Shown: in pieces, positions 5,539 to 7,833 of the stretch
Numbering within the stretch: the first letter of the stretch is position 1
Layout of the letters: each line of letters starts with the position of its first letter
Assembly: GCA_016295665.1 (NCBI GenBank)
Contig: JAEDKS010000113.1
Coordinates: forward strand, 1 to 7,833
Length of the DNA: 7,833 nucleotides
Direction of reading: 5' to 3'
Origin: Clostridia bacterium
Lineage (GTDB): Bacteria > Bacillota > Clostridia > Christensenellales > Aristaeellaceae
Notes under the pieces: model-generated
Database searches by the model: none
Told to the model about the DNA's origin: nothing
Seen by the model: only the letters and a program-made list of their open reading frames with translations
Program-made: the position numbers and the translations under genes

Positions 5539-6205
5539 GCTCTGTGCGCTCCTTTACCACCGACAGTATTTTCTCCACGGACTCCTCAAACGTCAGCCCC
5601 GTGGTGTCCACGATGACCGCGTCCTCGGCGGGGCGCAGGGGGTCAACGGCGCGGTTCATGTCCTGCTCGTCCCTGCGGCGCAGGTCGGCAAGCACCTGCT
5701 CGAAGTCAGCCTCCGCGCCCTTTTCCCGCAGCTGCTCGTAGCGTCGACGGGCCCGCTCCCGGGCGTCGGCGGTCAGGTAGATCTTGACCGGCGCGTCGGG
5801 CAGCACCCGGGTGCCGATGTCGCGCCCGTCCAGCAGCATGGGGGTCTCTGCGGCCAGCTGCCGCTGCAGCCGCACCATGGCGGCGCGCACCCCGGGCACC
5901 TTCGACACCGTGGAGGTCGCCATGGACACCTCCTCCGTGCGGATGAGACCGGTCACGTCCTCCCCGTCCACGAAGGTGTGCTGCCCCTCGGGGGTGCAGG
6001 CCACGGTGACCCGCAGCGCCTCGCACAGCGCGGTCAGCGCCGCCTCATCGTCCATCCTGACGCCCCGGCGCAGGGCGCTGAGCCCCACGGCCCGGTACAT
6101 GGCGCCGGTGTCCAGATGCAGGATGCCCAGCCGCCGGGCCACCACATCCGCAATCGTTGATTTGCCCGCTCCCACGGGGCCATCCATGGCAATCGTCAAT
6201 GGCAT
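5531..6205 (-). CDS. cmk: Cytidylate (CMP/dCMP) kinase
   Basis: Cmk phosphorylates CMP and dCMP to the diphosphates using ATP in the cytosol, feeding CTP for RNA, dCTP for DNA and CDP-linked phospholipid synthesis. The 224-residue protein has the P-loop GPVGAGKST (9-17), the DTGAMYRAV substrate segment (32-40), the CMP-binding insert typical of bacterial enzymes (about 60-105), DGRDIGT (126-132), the Arg-rich lid RARRRYEQL (151-159), RRDEQDMNR (177-185) and DAVIVDTT (195-202). Length and motifs are complete. The ATG at 6205 follows an AGGAAGG site by 7 nt. It starts 47 nt after the hutP-like gene and overlaps plsC by 8 nt, so it is the second gene of the hutP-cmk-plsC-ispH/rpsA unit. Confidence 0.96.
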   Translation of the reverse strand: MPLTIAMDGPVGAGKSTIADVVARRLGILHLDTGAMYRAVGLSALRRGVRMDDEAALTALCEALRVTVACTPEGQHTFVDGEDVTGLIRTEEVSMATSTVSKVPGVRAAMVRLQRQLAAETPMLLDGRDIGTRVLPDAPVKIYLTADARERARRRYEQLREKGAEADFEQVLADLRRRDEQDMNRAVDPLRPAEDAVIVDTTGLTFEESVEKILSVVKERTEHE

Positions 6206-6252
6206 ATCGCTGCCTTCCTCTCCCTATTCTTTCCTCTGTCTCTCCGTGCCGG

Positions 6253-6669
6253 TCAGATGGCGCGGTGGCCCATGCCGATGCACACCTCGTTGAGGTGCAC
6301 CAGCCCGATGCCGAAGAACACCGCCACCGCCACGTGCTCCCCGCCCCGGGCCACGCCGATCTTGCCGCCCACGGACAGGCCCAGCGCCTTCCCGGACACC
6401 TGACTGACGGCCTCCCGGGCGGCCCCGGCGACGGCGCCCTCCTCGTGGTGGGTCTCGTCGATGACGTGCTCGCGCCTGGCGGCGACCACCGCCCGCTCGA
6501 CGATTTTCATCACGGACTGCACAAACTCGCCGCCGTAGTCCACCGCAGCGCTGCGGATGCCCTCCTCCGCCAGGGTGCCGCGCAGGGCGGTCTCCTCCTC
6601 GCGGGTGGCGGTCATCGCCAGCTGAATGGCGGCCCGCGCAACGCTCCGGCTGTCAGGCTGGTTCTGCAT
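6253..6669 (-). CDS. hutP: HutP-family RNA-binding regulator
   Basis: The 138-residue product resembles the HutP family. HutP of Bacillus subtilis is a hexameric, L-histidine- and Mg-dependent antiterminator of the histidine utilisation operon. Here the recognisable parts are the N-terminal helix SVARAAIQLAMTATREEE (9-26), DYGGEFVQSV (44-53), the HHEEGAVAGAAREAVSQ block (74-90), GGKIGVARGGEHVAVAVFFG (101-120) and the C-terminal LNEVCIGMGHRAI. The closely spaced histidines (74, 75) and the terminal His135 are candidates for metal or histidine binding. No hut genes are present; clostridial members of this family often sit near cmk, and their targets are not established to my knowledge. An ATG at 6699 is possible, but the ATG at 6669 has GGAAGGGAG 8 nt upstream and family-like length, and is preferred. 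Confidence 0.85.
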   Translation of the reverse strand: MQNQPDSRSVARAAIQLAMTATREEETALRGTLAEEGIRSAAVDYGGEFVQSVMKIVERAVVAARREHVIDETHHEEGAVAGAAREAVSQVSGKALGLSVGGKIGVARGGEHVAVAVFFGIGLVHLNEVCIGMGHRAI

Positions 6670-6685
6670 GCCAAACGCTCCCTTC

Positions 6686-6702
6686 CGCGTGACCCGCACG
6701 CG
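6686..6702 (-). promoter_or_regulatory. Leader hairpin just upstream of the hutP ribosome binding site
   Basis: On the minus strand CGCGTG-CGGGT-CACGCG forms a 6-bp stem with a 5-nt loop (arms 6697-6702 and 6686-6691). The second arm abuts the GGAAGGGAG ribosome binding site. A 10-bp palindrome, GCACGCGTGC (6696-6705), overlaps it and could alternatively be a DNA operator. Autoregulation by the HutP-like protein is only a hypothesis. Confidence 0.4.
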
Positions 6703-6716
6703 TGCTTATCATATCT

Positions 6717-6745
6717 ATTATACATGATGCGCCCATGGCATGCAA
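6717..6745 (-). promoter_or_regulatory. Sigma-A-like promoter for the hutP-cmk-plsC-ispH/rpsA unit
   Basis: A perfect TATAAT -10 (6717-6722) on the minus strand has TTGCAT 17 nt upstream (6740-6745), matching the -35 consensus at its TTG. The predicted start is near 6710, about 40 nt before the hutP ATG. It lies in the only AT-rich patch between spmB and hutP, which supports it. Confidence 0.7.
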
Positions 6746-6776
6746 GTGTTTCAGCGGAATTTGGCGAAAAGCGCCC

Positions 6777-7280
6777 CTACGGCACCGCCCAGCCCGCCAC
6801 CAGCGCCCCGACCGCGTAGGCCACCAGCGACACCCCCACCACCCACGGCAGTCGCCGGATGCCCTTCGTGGCCCCCAGATAGACGGTGAGCGTGTAGAAC
6901 ACGGTCTCGCTGGAGCCCATGAGCACCGCCGCGACCCGGGCGGCCCGGCTGTCCACGCCGCACCCGTCGATGATCCGCTCCAGCGCCGCCAGGCTGCCGG
7001 AGCCGCTCAGGGGCCGCAGCAGCAGCATGGGCGCGACCTCCGCAGGCAGTCCGGCGTGCCCCAGCGCGGGCGAAATCAGCGCCCCCAGCGCCCCCATGAG
7101 CCCGGAGGCCTCCAGCAGCCGGAGCATCAGCAGCATGGCGCACAGGGCGGGCAGGAGCCCCAGTGCGGTGCGCATGCCCTCCCCGGCCCCCCGCAGGAAG
7201 GCGCTGTAGACCCCCGCGCCCTTCCACGCGCCCCGCAGGAGCACCAGCAGGCACACCCCGAGCACCGCCGCCCCCGCCAT
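6777..7280 (-). CDS. spmB: Spore maturation protein B
   Basis: SpmB acts with SpmA in the developing spore, where both are needed for proper core dehydration and heat resistance in Bacillus and Clostridium; the molecular activity is not settled. The 167-residue protein is almost entirely hydrophobic helices with a nucleoside-recognition/Gate-type fold. Conserved features visible are the first membrane helix (2-16), GLLPALCAMLLMLRLLEASG (41-60), LLLRPLSGSGSL (86-97), MGSSETVFYTLTVYLGATKGI (111-131) and a C-terminal membrane helix. The ATG at 7280 shares its A with the spmA stop (TGATG), so the two are translationally coupled; the frame extends upstream but those residues overlap spmA. Expected to be a sporulation-controlled membrane protein of the mother cell or forespore. 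Confidence 0.94.
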   Translation of the reverse strand: MAGAAVLGVCLLVLLRGAWKGAGVYSAFLRGAGEGMRTALGLLPALCAMLLMLRLLEASGLMGALGALISPALGHAGLPAEVAPMLLLRPLSGSGSLAALERIIDGCGVDSRAARVAAVLMGSSETVFYTLTVYLGATKGIRRLPWVVGVSLVAYAVGALVAGWAVP

Positions 7281-7833
7281 CACGCGTCCCACCCCCTGCC
7301 GAAGCGCAGGGCCAGCGCCATCAGCGCCGCCGCCGCCACCGTCGCCGCCCCGGAGGACAGGAGCGTGGCCCCCCACACGTCCGCCGGGTTCGCCGCCCCG
7401 TGGGCCGCCCGCAGCGTCATGACCGTGGTGGGCATCAGCTGCAGACTGGAATTATTCAGCGCCAGCAGCATCGCCAGCGCCCGCTTCCCCGCGCCGCCCT
7501 CCTGCTCCAGGCGCCGGGCGGCCTGAATGCCGGCGGGGGTCGCCGCGTTGCCCAGCCCCAGCAGGTTCGCCGCCAGGTTGACCGACATGGGCTCCCAGCA
7601 CCCGTCTGGCAGCTTTGGGAACAGTGGGGCCAGCCCCCGCCGCAGCGCCCGCCCGAGCCGCGCCACGTCCCCACTCTCCCGCATGACCTCCAAAAGCCCG
7701 CCCCAGAGCGTCATGGCCCCCATCAATGTCACCAGCATCATCACCGCGTCACGACCGGCCCCAAGCAGGGCCTCCGCAGCCTCTCCGGCCCGTCCCGTCA
7801 CCAGCGCGTACCCCGTCGCTCCCGCCGTCAGCA
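7280..7833 (-). CDS. spmA: Spore maturation protein A (5' end outside the window)
   Basis: SpmA is the partner of SpmB in spore core dehydration. The frame is open at base 7833, so the N-terminus is missing; about 184 residues are visible, suggesting only a short piece is lost. Family signatures are clear: AVMMLVTLMGAMTLWGGLLE, then a conserved LFPKLP, NLAANLLGLGNAATPAGIQA, and LALNNSSLQLMPTTVMTLRA, followed by a C-terminal membrane helix and GRGWDA. A GTG at 7801 is possible, but residues continuing upstream in frame argue against it as the true start. It runs directly into spmB with a 1-nt overlap. Together the pair marks the organism as a spore former, or a recent descendant of one. Confidence 0.93.
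   Translation of the reverse strand, partial: LTAGATGYALVTGRAGEAAEALLGAGRDAVMMLVTLMGAMTLWGGLLEVMRESGDVARLGRALRRGLAPLFPKLPDGCWEPMSVNLAANLLGLGNAATPAGIQAARRLEQEGGAGKRALAMLLALNNSSLQLMPTTVMTLRAAHGAANPADVWGATLLSSGAATVAAAALMALALRFGRGWDA

Noticed and set aside
6723..6741. Imperfect palindromes (CCATGG, GCATGC) in the spacer of the hutP promoter
   Set aside because: They are short 6-bp palindromes without a repeated partner; there is not enough to call an operator.

Overview
The window looks like an ordinary, conserved stretch of chromosome from a GC-rich, spore-forming member of the Clostridia (Firmicutes). The signs are a CIRCE/HrcA-controlled groESL promoter, the spore maturation genes spmA and spmB, a HutP-family protein, consensus sigma-A promoters, strong AGGAGG ribosome binding sites, and an IspH-ribosomal protein S1 fusion, a gene form known from clostridia. 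I cannot assign a genus. I see no phage, IS element, CRISPR array, tRNA or rRNA, and no convincing undescribed multi-gene system.

Left part (1-842): groES and the start of groEL run leftward from a textbook sigma-A promoter with a perfect CIRCE operator just downstream of it. A short shared regulatory region separates them from the divergent mutY. The groES-groEL gap is about 126 bp and can form GC-rich hairpins.

Centre left (843-2302): a rightward pair, mutY (A/G-specific adenine glycosylase, DNA repair) and a 126-residue DUF5655-type protein, probably one operon. It converges on the long leftward cluster at 2303-2355, where a rho-independent terminator serves the leftward strand.

Right part (2356-7833): everything is on the minus strand. 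In transcription order the genes are spmA (5' end outside the window), spmB, hutP-like, cmk (CMP kinase), plsC (lysophosphatidate acyltransferase), the ispH-rpsA fusion, and a small three-helix membrane protein. Spacing is tight: spmA/spmB overlap by 1 nt, cmk/plsC by 8 nt, and hutP/cmk are 47 nt apart. A consensus -10 lies between spmB and hutP, so hutP-cmk-plsC-ispH/rpsA can form its own transcription unit. The unit joins pyrimidine nucleotide supply, phospholipid synthesis, isoprenoid synthesis and translation. A UUCG-loop terminator follows rpsA, and the small membrane gene begins only 20 nt beyond it.

The most notable points are a strong Shine-Dalgarno and ATG buried in the ispH-rpsA fusion exactly where a free S1 protein would begin, the direct repeat and phased A-tracts upstream of that gene, and the orphan HutP gene with a hairpin in its leader.
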